Positions 1 through 9,051 are shown, counted from the first letter of the stretch. The stretch is DNA of 64,000 nucleotides from Deltaproteobacteria bacterium (GCA_019306065.1 JAFDMF010000001.1:21244-85243); one strand, 5' to 3'. A program made the numbers and translations. The notes: generated by a model from the sequence alone, not told the origin.

Positions 1-240
1 ATTGGAAAAATGAACCTTTTTGCCGCGTAAAAAAATCTCTCCTTCGTCAGGAGGATACAAACCGGAAAGAACATTCATTAAGGTTGATTTGCCGGCTCCG
101 TTTTCGCCCAAAAGAGTATGGACTTCTCCGCTGCGGCAGTCAAATGTTATTTTATCGTTTGCTACAACTCCGGGAAAAATCTTTGTAATATTACGCAATT
201 TTAAAACCGGATGTTTTAACTCGGATAATTGATCGGGCAT
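1..240 (-). CDS. ABC transporter ATP-binding protein, N-terminal part (runs off the window)
   Basis: Reading the minus strand from the ATG at 240 gives 80 residues without a stop up to the window edge. They contain a complete Walker A region ([17 protein letters not shown], about residues 48-64) followed by YPPDEGEI, and an opening [18 protein letters not shown]. This pattern is typical of the ATPases of nucleoside/simple-sugar (BMP-type, YufO-like) importers. The TetR gene lies 73 bases upstream on the same strand, so the two may be co-transcribed. The remaining nucleotide-binding half and any permeases would lie to the left of the window. The family is clear; the substrate is inferred. Confidence 0.85.
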   Translation of the reverse strand, partial: MPDQLSELKHPVLKLRNITKIFPGVVANDKITFDCRSGEVHTLLGENGAGKSTLMNVLSGLYPPDEGEIFLRGKKVHFSN

Positions 241-313
241 TTTAACACTTTCTTATTGAATTATATTTATAACTATCGTTTTAAATCATCTTTTAAAAAA
301 AGTTGCAATATCT

Positions 314-964
314 TTATATTGCAATCCGCTTTTCTTTAAGCAGTCCCCTGTATAAAATCTCAAAAACAAGTTCGATAGTCGGCTTAACATAATTGCTCTC
401 GTCATCGCCGGTTCCTTTGCCCTCCTCCCAAAGAATAATACCTGAAAATACGGATATTATAATCTGCGCAAATGCCACAGGATGTTTTTTTATAAAAACC
501 CCCTTTTCTATTCCTTCTTCAAAAATATCCGCTATTTCGTCTATTATCTGTTTGGTTATCTCTTTTATCTCCTTGATAAACTCCGGCGATAATTTTTTTA
601 AGATCTCTCTTGACTGCAAATGAAAAAGATTTGTTAAAGCCATAGGATCAAAATCGTAAGAATCAAGCAAAACCTCTTTTAAAACTTCCAATTTTTCTTC
701 CGGGCTAAGATCAGCTTTCTCCGCTTTAATATGAGCAAGCCTCATGTTAAGAAACTGCAATACTTTTAAAGTAATTGACGCGTAAAGTTCATGTTTGTTT
801 TTAAAATACAAATATAAAGTGCCCGAGCTTAACTCCGCCTCCTTTGCTATATCCTCCATCGTTGCCTTATCAAAACCTCTTTCCAAAAAAATACGTTTTG
901 CCGCAACCGTTATCTGCTGCTTACGCCTGCCCCGTTCCCTTTCTTTTCTTTCTCGTATTCCCAA
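314..964 (-). CDS. TetR/AcrR family transcriptional regulator
   Basis: A 216-residue protein with the TetR layout: a basic start, then a helix-turn-helix at about residues 18-60 (ITVAAKRIFLERGFDKATMEDIAKEAELSSGTLYLYFKNKHELY), then an all-helical ligand-binding half. The phrase SSGTLYLYFKNK is the recognition helix with its usual tail. The ligand is unknown. A perfect 25-base palindrome lies 25 bases ahead of the start codon and is the obvious autoregulatory operator. The ABC ATPase follows in the same direction, so the regulator may control that importer. The family call is firm and the target is inferred. Confidence 0.93.
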   Translation of the reverse strand: MGIRERKERERGRRKQQITVAAKRIFLERGFDKATMEDIAKEAELSSGTLYLYFKNKHELYASITLKVLQFLNMRLAHIKAEKADLSPEEKLEVLKEVLLDSYDFDPMALTNLFHLQSREILKKLSPEFIKEIKEITKQIIDEIADIFEEGIEKGVFIKKHPVAFAQIIISVFSGIILWEEGKGTGDDESNYVKPTIELVFEILYRGLLKEKRIAI

Positions 965-988
965 TTTTTATAAGCCTCTACTTTATAA

Positions 989-1013
989 ATATTATTTATT
1001 AAATAAATAATAT
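989..1013. promoter_or_regulatory. Palindromic operator candidate ahead of the tetR-like gene
   Basis: Two perfect 12-base arms, ATATTATTTATT and AATAAATAATAT, are separated by one A. The site lies 25 bases upstream of the regulator's start codon. TetR dimers bind palindromes of this size, usually over their own promoter. The pure A+T content lowers its information value, so the assignment is inference from position and symmetry. Confidence 0.5.
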
Positions 1014-1165
1014 ACAAATTTTTCGTCGAATCAAGTAAAATCATAAATTATAAAAAGATTTACATAACAAAAAAATTTTAAGCGGGGTCATATTGAAAAA
1101 ATTTCGAGCATTAAAATTTGAGCATAACGTAGAAAAGAAGTAAAATAAGAAGTTATGCAAAGGTG

Positions 1166-2134
1166 TTACGGCTGATCTATAATATTTTTTAAAACAGGGT
1201 TTAAAATCATAGAATCTACTGTTTTGACGCCAGCTTTCAATTCTTCAATATTTTTAAAGTTAATAGATAAAGAATAAATATCGTTCTCAAAATTTATAGG
1301 CGGAGTAAGACGTATATTACAACCCAAATTCAATTTTTTTAAGTTGTCTTCAAATCTTTTTTTTGCCTCTATTAATACAGGATAACGTCTTTTTGTCAAA
1401 GCTTCCAAAAGCAGTCTTGCTTTTTGTTTGTTATCCTTTTCTTTATCCGAAACAATGCAGGCTATCTCCTTATCTTTAAAAAAAAGTTCCGAAATCAAAA
1501 CCTCTTCTATAATAGAAACCTCCTTTAAAAGAAGCATCAAAGACCTTTGTCTGTTTAAACTAAACCGAATCTTATCAAAAAGCCGGATAAAAATCTTCTG
1601 TTCCTCTTCGTCAAACCGCTTCATTTCCAAAGCTATAGGCAAAGCTACTGTCTCTTTAACAAGAGCATCTTGTAAAAAAGAGGGCATCTTATTTATTTTC
1701 ATAATCTTTTCAAAAAATTCCGGGGAATTCGGCAGATTAAACTCCGTCGCTTTTTCAAGCATAACATCTTTATCCGAATAAACCTTTAATAAGAGATTAA
1801 AAGCCCGCGCCATTTCTACAAAATTCAAGGCCCTTGCAAAACTATTATTAGATATTGCTATGGTAGCCTTTAAATATTTGCCGTTTTGCTGCTTTAAATC
1901 TATAATATTTGCAAAAATCTTTCTAACGCCGATATGAATACAGGCTTTAACCCTGTGAAACCCGCTTATAATATAAAAATTTTTTTGATTGCGGCAAAGT
2001 GTTGGAAAATTTATAAGTCCGACACTTTTTATAGATTCTTCCAAAGCGGATAGCGGCTTATTTGTGCTTATCCTGTAAGAAGCATCCGCAACATCAATGT
2101 CTGCAATAAAAACCTCTTCGGTTTTGTAATTCAT
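1166..2134 (-). CDS. ParB/Srx-like N-terminal domain protein
   Basis: A 322-residue soluble protein. The N-terminal third resembles the ParB/sulfiredoxin fold: a start of the type EVFIADIDVADASYRI, then LSALEESIKSVGLINFPTL and the GxxR-like FYIISGFHRVKACIHIG at about residues 53-69. The rest is helical and Lys-rich, with no clear helix-turn-helix and no obvious second domain. It has no ParA partner here and is longer than a bare ParB domain, so a chromosome-partition role should not be assumed; CTPase, nuclease and regulatory relatives exist. It is transcribed alone. Confidence 0.7.
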   Translation of the reverse strand: MNYKTEEVFIADIDVADASYRISTNKPLSALEESIKSVGLINFPTLCRNQKNFYIISGFHRVKACIHIGVRKIFANIIDLKQQNGKYLKATIAISNNSFARALNFVEMARAFNLLLKVYSDKDVMLEKATEFNLPNSPEFFEKIMKINKMPSFLQDALVKETVALPIALEMKRFDEEEQKIFIRLFDKIRFSLNRQRSLMLLLKEVSIIEEVLISELFFKDKEIACIVSDKEKDNKQKARLLLEALTKRRYPVLIEAKKRFEDNLKKLNLGCNIRLTPPINFENDIYSLSINFKNIEELKAGVKTVDSMILNPVLKNIIDQP

Positions 2135-2506
2135 TTAATAATATCCTTAATTTCTATCATTAAAATTAAAACGCAAAAAGTAATTACATTCAAATCATCA
2201 AGGAATTTCTCGCTTCGCTCTACAGGACGGCTGGCATTTTCACCGTATCATTTCGACGAACAAAGCGAGACGAAATCTCATAATAATAAATATAAACTTG
2301 AACGACTCCCCTTTGAAACCTGTTGCATAACAAAATATTTTGTTCATTTTTACTGCGAGCAAAAAACGAAGTTATGCAGCGAGCTTTATTTCTACTTATA
2401 ATGTAACGCTGATTTTAATAGACTTATATATATATATATGCAATAAGCATTGCAACCTAACAATAATACTTACTAATAAATTTTAAAAAAATTCGGAGTA
2501 TAAAAA
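2135..2506. repeat. Gene-free stretch made of intergenic repeat modules
   Basis: No gene is seen between the ParB-like gene and gcdA. The stretch holds two facing copies of the CGAAGCGAG-type module: a minus-oriented copy at 2199-2225 and a plus-oriented copy starting TCATTTCGACGAACAAAG at 2248-2280. A GCATAAC...GTTATGC inverted pair follows (arms 2325-2331 and 2371-2377). An AT-dinucleotide run lies near 2428-2440. The same modules recur in many other gaps in this window. Confidence 0.65.
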
Positions 2507-4240
2507 ATGAGACCTTATTTTGAAAAAATGCAGGACTTCGGAAACGAATTAACCGAAAACCAAATAAAAGAAAGCAAAGAAAACATCCGGCAGATAAAAG
2601 AGGTTGAAGAGCAGATTAAAGCAGCGGAAGAAGAGGTGAAAAATGCGGGTTTTCCGGAAGAAAAAATAAACGCGAGAGGGCAGATGACAGTTTGGCAAAG
2701 ACTGCGTTATCTTGTGGATCCGGGAACATGGAGCCCCTTACATACCCTTTTTAATCCGAATGATAACCCTGAAAAAACCACAAACGTAATTGACGGACTG
2801 GGAAAAATATCCGGCAAATGGGCCGTAATAATAGGTTTTGACAATAAAGTGCTTGCGGGAGCATGGCTTCCGGGGCAAGCGGAAAACATTTTCAGAGCGA
2901 CTAATCTGTCAAAAAGACTAAACATACCGCTTGTATGGCTTGTTAATTGCAGCGGAGTAAAACTAACCGAGCAGGAAAAATTCTATGCGGGCAGAAGAGG
3001 CTCCGGCACAACATTTTACAGACACGCGGAGCTCGAACAAATGGGAATACCCGTTTTAGCGGGAATCTATGGAACAAACCCTGCCGGCGGAGGTTATCAG
3101 GGAATAAGCCCTACAATATTATTTGCTCATAAAAACTGCAACATAGCGGTAGGCGGAGGCGGAATATTAAGCGGAATGTCTCCGAAAGGCTGTTTTGACG
3201 TAGAAGGAGCCGAACAGCTTATAAACGCGGCAAAACAATTTAAAGCAAAACCCCCCGGATCTGTTGATATACACTACAAAGAAACGGGTTTTTTTAGATA
3301 TGTTTATGAAGAGGAAACGGGTGTTTTAGACGGCTTAAAAGATTACATGAAAGACATGCCCGCTTATAATCCGAAATTTTTCAGAGTTGCGGACCCCAAA
3401 CCACCCGAATTCGACCGAAACAGCCTTTACAGTATCCTGCCTTTTAATCAGAAAAGATCCTATGTGTTTGAAGAAATATTAGCGCGTCTTGTTGACGGCA
3501 GCGAGCATATGGAGTTTAAACCGGATTACGGACCCGAAATATATACGGGGCTATGCAAAATAGACGGTTTTCTTGTAGGATGCATAGGAAACAAACAAGG
3601 ATTTTTAAAGGAAGGCTACCCGGAATATGCCGATTATCCGGGCATAGGAGGCAAGCTTTACAGACAAGGATTAATAAAAATGAACGAGTTTGTCACCCTA
3701 TGCGGCAGAGACAGAACACCTATAATCTGGTTCCAAGACACAAGCGGAATAGATGTAGGAAACATTGCCGAAAAAGCCGAATTATTAGGACTCGGACAAA
3801 GCCTTAACTATTCCATACAGCAAACGGACGTTCCGCAGCTACTTATAGTTTTAAGAAAAGGAACGGCAGCCGCCCATTATGTAATGGGAGGACCTACTGC
3901 AAACAGACACAATGCTTTCAGCTTAGGGGTGGCGACTACGGAAATATATGTAATGCACGGCGAAACCGCGGCAGCCGCGAGCTTTTCTCGAAGACTTGTA
4001 AAAGAAAATGCGGCAGGAAAACCGCTTGAACCGGTAGTGGAAAACATGAATAAAATGGTTCAGGAATATTACGACAATTCCAGACCAACATACTGCGCAA
4101 AACACGGTTTTGTAGACGAAATAGTAAATCTAATCGATTTAAGAAAATATCTTACCGCATTTGCAGGAGCGGTTTATCAAAATCCTAAATCAATATGCCC
4201 GCATCATCTTTTAATGACGCCGCGCATAATAAAAGGATAA
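2507..4240 (+). CDS. gcdA: Glutaconyl-CoA decarboxylase alpha subunit (carboxyltransferase)
   Basis: A 577-residue carboxyltransferase, close to the 587 residues of the Acidaminococcus enzyme. The acetyl-CoA carboxylase-type carboxyltransferase fold is seen as GRRGSGTTFYRHAELEQ, the glycine-rich GTNPAGGGYQGISPT and AVGGGGILSGMSPKG in the N half, and RKGTAAAHYVMGGPT with HGETAAAASFSRRLV in the C half. In the complete sodium-pumping enzyme this subunit moves CO2 from glutaconyl-CoA to a biotin carrier, and a membrane beta subunit then releases it. No biotin carrier or beta subunit gene lies nearby, so the partners must be elsewhere. It points to glutarate/glutaconate or benzoyl-CoA-type catabolism. 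Confidence 0.92.
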   Translation: MRPYFEKMQDFGNELTENQIKESKENIRQIKEVEEQIKAAEEEVKNAGFPEEKINARGQMTVWQRLRYLVDPGTWSPLHTLFNPNDNPEKTTNVIDGLGKISGKWAVIIGFDNKVLAGAWLPGQAENIFRATNLSKRLNIPLVWLVNCSGVKLTEQEKFYAGRRGSGTTFYRHAELEQMGIPVLAGIYGTNPAGGGYQGISPTILFAHKNCNIAVGGGGILSGMSPKGCFDVEGAEQLINAAKQFKAKPPGSVDIHYKETGFFRYVYEEETGVLDGLKDYMKDMPAYNPKFFRVADPKPPEFDRNSLYSILPFNQKRSYVFEEILARLVDGSEHMEFKPDYGPEIYTGLCKIDGFLVGCIGNKQGFLKEGYPEYADYPGIGGKLYRQGLIKMNEFVTLCGRDRTPIIWFQDTSGIDVGNIAEKAELLGLGQSLNYSIQQTDVPQLLIVLRKGTAAAHYVMGGPTANRHNAFSLGVATTEIYVMHGETAAAASFSRRLVKENAAGKPLEPVVENMNKMVQEYYDNSRPTYCAKHGFVDEIVNLIDLRKYLTAFAGAVYQNPKSICPHHLLMTPRIIKG

Positions 4241-4289
4241 CCGCAAAACGGAGGACGCAGACAGGTTAAAAGGAAGTTTTTTTGCTATA

Positions 4290-4413
4290 TCATTTCGACG
4301 AGCGCAGCGATAAAAAATCTCATAGAAGTAAATATGATAGTTTGGTAATCAGGCGCGACAAAAAGCGGGGCAAACAAACTTGGACATATCCGAACTGAAT
4401 ATAAACAGAGGAA
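4290..4413. repeat. Composite intergenic repeat between gcdA and ppiD
   Basis: A TCATTTCGACGAGCGCAGCG module at 4290-4309 ends in ATCTCATA. It is followed by AAACAAACTTGGACAT at 4372-4387 and by ATAAACAGAGGAA at 4401-4413. The last two occur in the same order at 44235-44275 and, inverted, at 35639-35686. The ppiD ribosome binding site follows directly after. Confidence 0.6.
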
Positions 4414-4431
4414 AGGATACGGAGACAAATA

Positions 4432-6333
4432 ATGCTTAGTTTTATGCGCACACATGCAACCGGCTGGATTATTAAAGTATTGCTAGGCGCTATTGTGGTG
4501 GTTTTTATATTCTGGGGAGCTGGCTCTTTTAACTCGGAAAATAAAAACAACATCGGAACAGTAAATGGCAAGCCTATAACAATTGAGAAATATAACGAAG
4601 TTTATAATAGACTTACGGCAGATATAAGCCGAAAGTTCGGAAAAGAACTGGATAAAAAAATGCTGAAAACATTAGATATAGAAAAAAAGAGTTTTCTTTA
4701 TCTTGTAGATAAAATTATTTTATCCGACGAAGCAAAAAGACTTAATATTAAAGTTGCAAATCAAGAACTTGCCAATGCCATAAAAAAGAATAAAACCTTT
4801 CAAAACGAAAACGGAGTTTTTGACGATCAAATATATAACAGAGTATTAAACGCAAGCAGAATGACTCCCGAAAAATACGAAGCCTCTCTCAAAGAGGATA
4901 TGGTTATACAAAAGCTTATAATGTTTGTTATAGGAAATGCAAAAGCAGGGGAAGGGGAAGCCCGTAAGTGGTATAATTGGCAAAATTCCTCGGTTAATAT
5001 AAAATACCTTTTTTTCGATCCGTTATCTTATAAAAACATATCTGTTTCCAAACAGGAAATAAAAGATTACTTTAAAACCCATTCCCAAGATTACAAAACG
5101 CCAGAGCAGGTAAAAATAGAATATTGCAGTTTTAACATCTCCGACTATCAAAAAAAAATCAATATTTCGGAACAGGAAATAAAAAATCATTATGAAACAA
5201 ATATCGAAAAATATAAAAGTCCAAAAAAAGTAGAAGCAAGGCATATCCTATTAAAACTTGATAAAGATGCAGATAAAAAAAAAGTAGCGGCAAGAAAACA
5301 GGAGGCTTATGATATAATCCGCAAAGCAAAAAACGGAGAAGACTTTGCAGAACTTGCGGTTAAATTTTCCGAAGGTCCAAGCGCCGCAAACGGAGGTTAT
5401 ATTAGTCCTTTTACCAAAGAAATGATGGTTAAACCTTTTAGCGAAGTCGCTTTTTCATTAAAAGGGCAGGAAATCAGCCAGCCTGTAAAAACCGTTTTCG
5501 GCTGGCATATAATAAAAGCGGAAAAAATCCATAATAAAAAAATTACAAGTTTTAACGAGGCTAAACAAAATATAGCGACGCAATTAAAGGCTGAAAAAGC
5601 AAAAATTATGGCTTTTGCCGATGCCGAAGAACTTTATAACGCTTTAACCCTGCGATCCGATTGGACAGCGGTTTCAAAAGAAAAACAAATTTCCATTATT
5701 CAAACCGACTTTTTCACTTTCGACTCTCCGCATAGAGATATAGAAGATAAAGATACGGTTATAGAAGCGGCTTTTGCGCTTCAAAACATGGAGATAAGCG
5801 ATATTATCGAATCAAAAAACGAGTTTGTAGTTATCCGCGTAATCGACAGAATTCTTCCTGAAATTCCGGCATTGGAAAAAGTCAAAGATAAAATTGAAAA
5901 AGATCTGAAAATAATAATCCAAAGAGATAAAGCAAAAAAGGATGCCCAAAACGCATTAAAAGCTTTAAGTAAAGATAAGGTTTTTGAAGATATTGCCAAA
6001 AAATATAATCTTGATTCGAATATTACCGGATTTTTCAAAAAAACAGAACGAATAAAAGATAACGGATATGATTCGATGCCGGTATCTAAAGCCGCTTTTG
6101 AAATAAGTTCCGAAAAGCCATATAAAATAGTATCCGTCAAAAAAGGCTGGTACCTAATTGCATTAATAGATAAAAAATTTCCTAAAAAAGGGGAATTTGA
6201 AAAGAATAAAGAAAAAACTTTAAATATAATAAAAGAGATAAAACGAGAAGAATTATATATAAAATGGCTTGCAGAATTAAGAAATAAAGCAAAAATATCA
6301 ACAGGAAAACTCTTTAACAATAAAAAAAAATAA
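4432..6333 (+). CDS. ppiD: PpiD-type periplasmic peptidyl-prolyl isomerase / SurA N-terminal chaperone
   Basis: A 633-residue inner-membrane anchored periplasmic folding factor. One membrane anchor lies at about residues 13-32 (GWIIKVLLGAIVVVFIFWGAG), followed by the SurA_N-like region beginning GTVNGKPITIEKYNEVYNRL. A single parvulin domain spans about residues 266-366 (VEARHILLKL ... GPSAANGGYISPF ... VFGWHIIKAEKI). A long helical C-terminal part follows. The length matches PpiD (about 620-640). It is expected to help outer-membrane and secreted proteins fold after Sec export. Many PpiD proteins have a weak or inactive isomerase, and activity here cannot be judged from sequence alone. Confidence 0.92.
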   Translation: MLSFMRTHATGWIIKVLLGAIVVVFIFWGAGSFNSENKNNIGTVNGKPITIEKYNEVYNRLTADISRKFGKELDKKMLKTLDIEKKSFLYLVDKIILSDEAKRLNIKVANQELANAIKKNKTFQNENGVFDDQIYNRVLNASRMTPEKYEASLKEDMVIQKLIMFVIGNAKAGEGEARKWYNWQNSSVNIKYLFFDPLSYKNISVSKQEIKDYFKTHSQDYKTPEQVKIEYCSFNISDYQKKINISEQEIKNHYETNIEKYKSPKKVEARHILLKLDKDADKKKVAARKQEAYDIIRKAKNGEDFAELAVKFSEGPSAANGGYISPFTKEMMVKPFSEVAFSLKGQEISQPVKTVFGWHIIKAEKIHNKKITSFNEAKQNIATQLKAEKAKIMAFADAEELYNALTLRSDWTAVSKEKQISIIQTDFFTFDSPHRDIEDKDTVIEAAFALQNMEISDIIESKNEFVVIRVIDRILPEIPALEKVKDKIEKDLKIIIQRDKAKKDAQNALKALSKDKVFEDIAKKYNLDSNITGFFKKTERIKDNGYDSMPVSKAAFEISSEKPYKIVSVKKGWYLIALIDKKFPKKGEFEKNKEKTLNIIKEIKREELYIKWLAELRNKAKISTGKLFNNKKK

Positions 6334-6357
6334 AACCCCCACCCTTTACTTAACATA

Positions 6358-6386
6358 GTAGAGACGTTGCAATGCAACGTCTCTAC
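6358..6386. repeat. 29-base palindromic repeat (GTAGAGAC family)
   Basis: A near-perfect palindrome that begins GTAGAGACGTTGC and ends GCAACGTCTCTAC. A sibling with a different core but the same GTAGAGAC/GTCTCTAC ends lies at 27003-27030. Dispersed small palindromes of this type are known in several bacterial phyla. This one sits downstream of ppiD and could also act as a hairpin. The rest of the gap (6334-6572) shows nothing else recognisable. Confidence 0.7.
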
Positions 6387-6572
6387 CGTCTTTTATATCT
6401 TGCAATTAAAAACCAATTCATTTATCCCCTTTGTATCTCTGTATATTAAATCAAAGTTCGGACAATTTTATGATTGATTTTAAAGTAGTATATGCAATAA
6501 TATATCTATAATCTATATAAAATTCGATTTAAGCTTCGATTACCGATTATATATAAAGGGAGACTTTTCATA

Positions 6573-7526
6573 ATGAAATTGAGACGATTTATCTATATAG
6601 CAGCTATCATTCTTATAACCTTTGGGATAAATAAACATATAACATACAGTTTTGAAGTAAAAGAAAAAGCAAGGACATATTCTACCCTTCAAATAGGCAA
6701 AGGAACCGGATCCTATTCTTTACCTTCAACTGCCGGCAACCCGGGCGATGTGCTTTGGATCAACGAAAACAGAGAAGTAACATGGAAATATGTGATTCCC
6801 AAATGGAAACTTACCTTTTCGGAGCCGCTTTTAACAACCGAAGACAAATGCAATGATAAAGTGGGATTAAATAAATTTCTTCCGTTAAATCCATATTATA
6901 AACCTAAAACCAAAGGTTATTGCATTGCAACATTAGACGGAACATGGGATGGAGTTTTAAAATATCAGGATAAAAACAACAAAATACAAGAAGGCGGGAT
7001 TATAGCGCACGACGTTGGCAGGTATTGCGACGTTTATTATGAACAAGCATATAGTTTGCCGCCCGGATTCATAAATCAACTTTGGGATGCAATAACCTCA
7101 AGGCTTCCGAAAGATAGATATTGGGATAAATTCAAACCACTTGAACAGGAGGCTATACTGGCTTTTGTAAAGGCTGTAACAGGCAAAAAGATATACTTAA
7201 GTCAATTTAACTATTATGAAACAGGGACGTTAGACCTGTCGATGTTCATAATCGGCGGATTCCGTCTTACAAATGAAAACCTGACAGACTTTCCCAACCC
7301 AGAGAAGCTTTCCGTTGCTGATCAGTGGGCTAAACAACAATTTCCTCTTTACGAAGGAAGTTTTTGGGATGGCAGCCTTCCTTTGGCATCTATGGTGTTG
7401 ACACAATTAAAGGCTTTTTGTAGATTTCCTCCCAACTATACACAGAGTATAGATAAAAATGAAACGTCTTGTAAGGACGCAAACAACTATTTTTATACAA
7501 GCGTATATGCGATGTGCGTAAGATAA
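6573..7526 (+). CDS. Exported protein of unknown function with six cysteines
   Basis: Not recognised. The 317-residue product starts MKLRRFIYIAAIILITFGIN, a basic-hydrophobic signal or anchor. The mature part is rich in Trp, Tyr and Pro and has six Cys (in DKCND, GYCIA, RYCDV, AFCRF, TSCKD and AMCVR), an even number consistent with disulfides in the periplasm. A GNPGDVLWIN phrase near residue 54 resembles short beta motifs at the start of some secreted or tail-fibre-like domains, but this is too weak for a call. A ribosome binding site (AGGGAGAC) precedes the ATG by 9 bases. queH follows 10 bases later. Real gene, function unknown. Confidence 0.75.
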   Translation: MKLRRFIYIAAIILITFGINKHITYSFEVKEKARTYSTLQIGKGTGSYSLPSTAGNPGDVLWINENREVTWKYVIPKWKLTFSEPLLTTEDKCNDKVGLNKFLPLNPYYKPKTKGYCIATLDGTWDGVLKYQDKNNKIQEGGIIAHDVGRYCDVYYEQAYSLPPGFINQLWDAITSRLPKDRYWDKFKPLEQEAILAFVKAVTGKKIYLSQFNYYETGTLDLSMFIIGGFRLTNENLTDFPNPEKLSVADQWAKQQFPLYEGSFWDGSLPLASMVLTQLKAFCRFPPNYTQSIDKNETSCKDANNYFYTSVYAMCVR

Positions 7527-7536
7527 ACTAAATAAT

Positions 7537-8124
7537 ATGAGTAAAAAATGTTTAATTCATGTTTGCTGCGCGCCATGTTCCGTTTATCCATTAAAAATAC
7601 TGCAAAAAAAATTTGATTTTATAGTATGTTACTTTTATGGAAACAACATTCATCCTTTTACCGAATATATTAAGCGCCGAGATGCCACAATAAAATATAC
7701 CGATTATACAGGGTTGCGTTTAATAATAAATAAAAAATACGATTTGGAAGGTTTTATACAAAAAGTTGTTTTCAGAGAAAATATAAGATGCGCCATCTGC
7801 TATTATGAAAGGTTAAAATCTGCCGCGAAAATAGCCAAAAAAGGCAAATTCGATTGTTTTACTACCAGTCTGCTTTACAGTAAGTTTCAAAAACATGAGG
7901 TGGTTAAATCTATAGGAGAAGCCGTAGAAAAAGAGACCGGCGCCCCTTTTTATTATGAAGATTTTAGATGCGGCTGGCGTGAAGGAATTGAAAAATCCAA
8001 AAAATTAAATCTGTATAGACAAGAATATTGCGGATGTATATACAGTGAAAAAGAGAGATATTATAAAAAAAATGATAACAGTAACAAATCTTACCAAATA
8101 TTTCGGGGACAAAAAAGCGGTTGA
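7537..8124 (+). CDS. queH: Epoxyqueuosine reductase QueH
   Basis: A 195-residue member of the DUF208/QueH family, which makes the last step of tRNA queuosine synthesis by reducing epoxyqueuosine. It shows the expected cysteine pairs: HVCCAPCS at residues 8-15, RCAICYYER in the middle, and RQEYCGCIYS near the end. The CC and C-x2-C sites hold the iron-sulfur cluster and a mononuclear iron centre in characterised QueH. The last 18 codons run past the usual family end and overlap the next gene by 53 bases, as if the original stop had been lost. Other queuosine genes are not in the window. Confidence 0.93.
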   Translation: MSKKCLIHVCCAPCSVYPLKILQKKFDFIVCYFYGNNIHPFTEYIKRRDATIKYTDYTGLRLIINKKYDLEGFIQKVVFRENIRCAICYYERLKSAAKIAKKGKFDCFTTSLLYSKFQKHEVVKSIGEAVEKETGAPFYYEDFRCGWREGIEKSKKLNLYRQEYCGCIYSEKERYYKKNDNSNKSYQIFRGQKSG

Positions 8125-9046
8125 TAATATATCGTTTAATGTTTCCAAAGGAGAAATTCTAGGATTTTTAGGACCTAACGGCTCTGGCAAATCCACTACA
8201 ATGAGAATGGTTACAGGTTTTATTAAACCTACAAGCGGAACCGTATTTATAGATAAACTTGATATGTCCCAAGATACAATGGCAGCTATGGCAAAATTCG
8301 GTTATCTGCCAGAAAACGCCGCTGTATATCCGGATATGACGGTTTTCGATTATCTTGAATTTTGCGCTTCCATAAGAGGTTTTAAAGGAAATTTTAAAAA
8401 AAAACGGGTAGAAGAAACTATCGAAAAATGCTTTTTAACCGAGGTAAAACAAAAAAGGATAGTTTGGCTTTCAAAAGGTTTTAAACAAAGAGTCTGTCTT
8501 GCTCAAAGCATTATTCATGACCCCGAATATCTTATATTGGATGAACCTACCAACGGGCTTGATCCGAATCAAAAAGAGGAAGTAAGGAGAATGTTAAAAA
8601 ATATGGGAAGCAAAAAAGTTATAATTCTTTCGACTCATATTTTAGAGGAAGCAGATGCCGTATGTTCAAGGGCAATAATAATTGCAAACGGTAAAATAGT
8701 AGCGGACGATACTCCTGAAAATCTTAAAAAATACTCCCGTAAGCACGGAGCCGTTACTCTTGAGATTTCCGAATGCGAGCCGGACAAACTTCTATCATTA
8801 ATTAGAAATATCGAAAACGTAAATTCGGTTGAAATTACCAAAAAAAAACAGGAGATATTAAAGCTTATTATTTTTAATGAAAAGGACGCCGTAATTTTTC
8901 CGGATAAAATAACTTCGGTTTTACATAACAGCGGATATAAAATAAATTCTATCTTTATAGAAAAAGGGAAATTAGACGAGGTTTTTAGAAAGTTTACTTT
9001 AGAAAATAAAAGAGGAGAGGAAGATACAGTTGTGGACGTTTCATAA
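8072..9046 (+). CDS. ABC-2 type transporter ATP-binding protein (GldA/NatA-like), orphan
   Basis: A 324-residue ATPase: MITVTNLTKYFGDKKAVDNI at the start, Walker A GPNGSGKSTTMRM, signature LSKGFKQRVCLAQ (S-K-G in place of the usual S-G-G), Walker B YLILDEPTNGLDPNQ and the switch His in STHILEEAD. A C-terminal domain of about 100 residues follows, as in gliding-type and drug/Na+ exporters. An upstream in-frame GTG at 8045 lies inside queH; the ATG at 8072 fits the family start better. No permease gene follows: smc lies downstream, tail to tail, only 5 bases away. The membrane partner is therefore missing or encoded elsewhere. Confidence 0.9.
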   Translation: MITVTNLTKYFGDKKAVDNISFNVSKGEILGFLGPNGSGKSTTMRMVTGFIKPTSGTVFIDKLDMSQDTMAAMAKFGYLPENAAVYPDMTVFDYLEFCASIRGFKGNFKKKRVEETIEKCFLTEVKQKRIVWLSKGFKQRVCLAQSIIHDPEYLILDEPTNGLDPNQKEEVRRMLKNMGSKKVIILSTHILEEADAVCSRAIIIANGKIVADDTPENLKKYSRKHGAVTLEISECEPDKLLSLIRNIENVNSVEITKKKQEILKLIIFNEKDAVIFPDKITSVLHNSGYKINSIFIEKGKLDEVFRKFTLENKRGEEDTVVDVS

Positions 9047-9051
9047 CAAAT

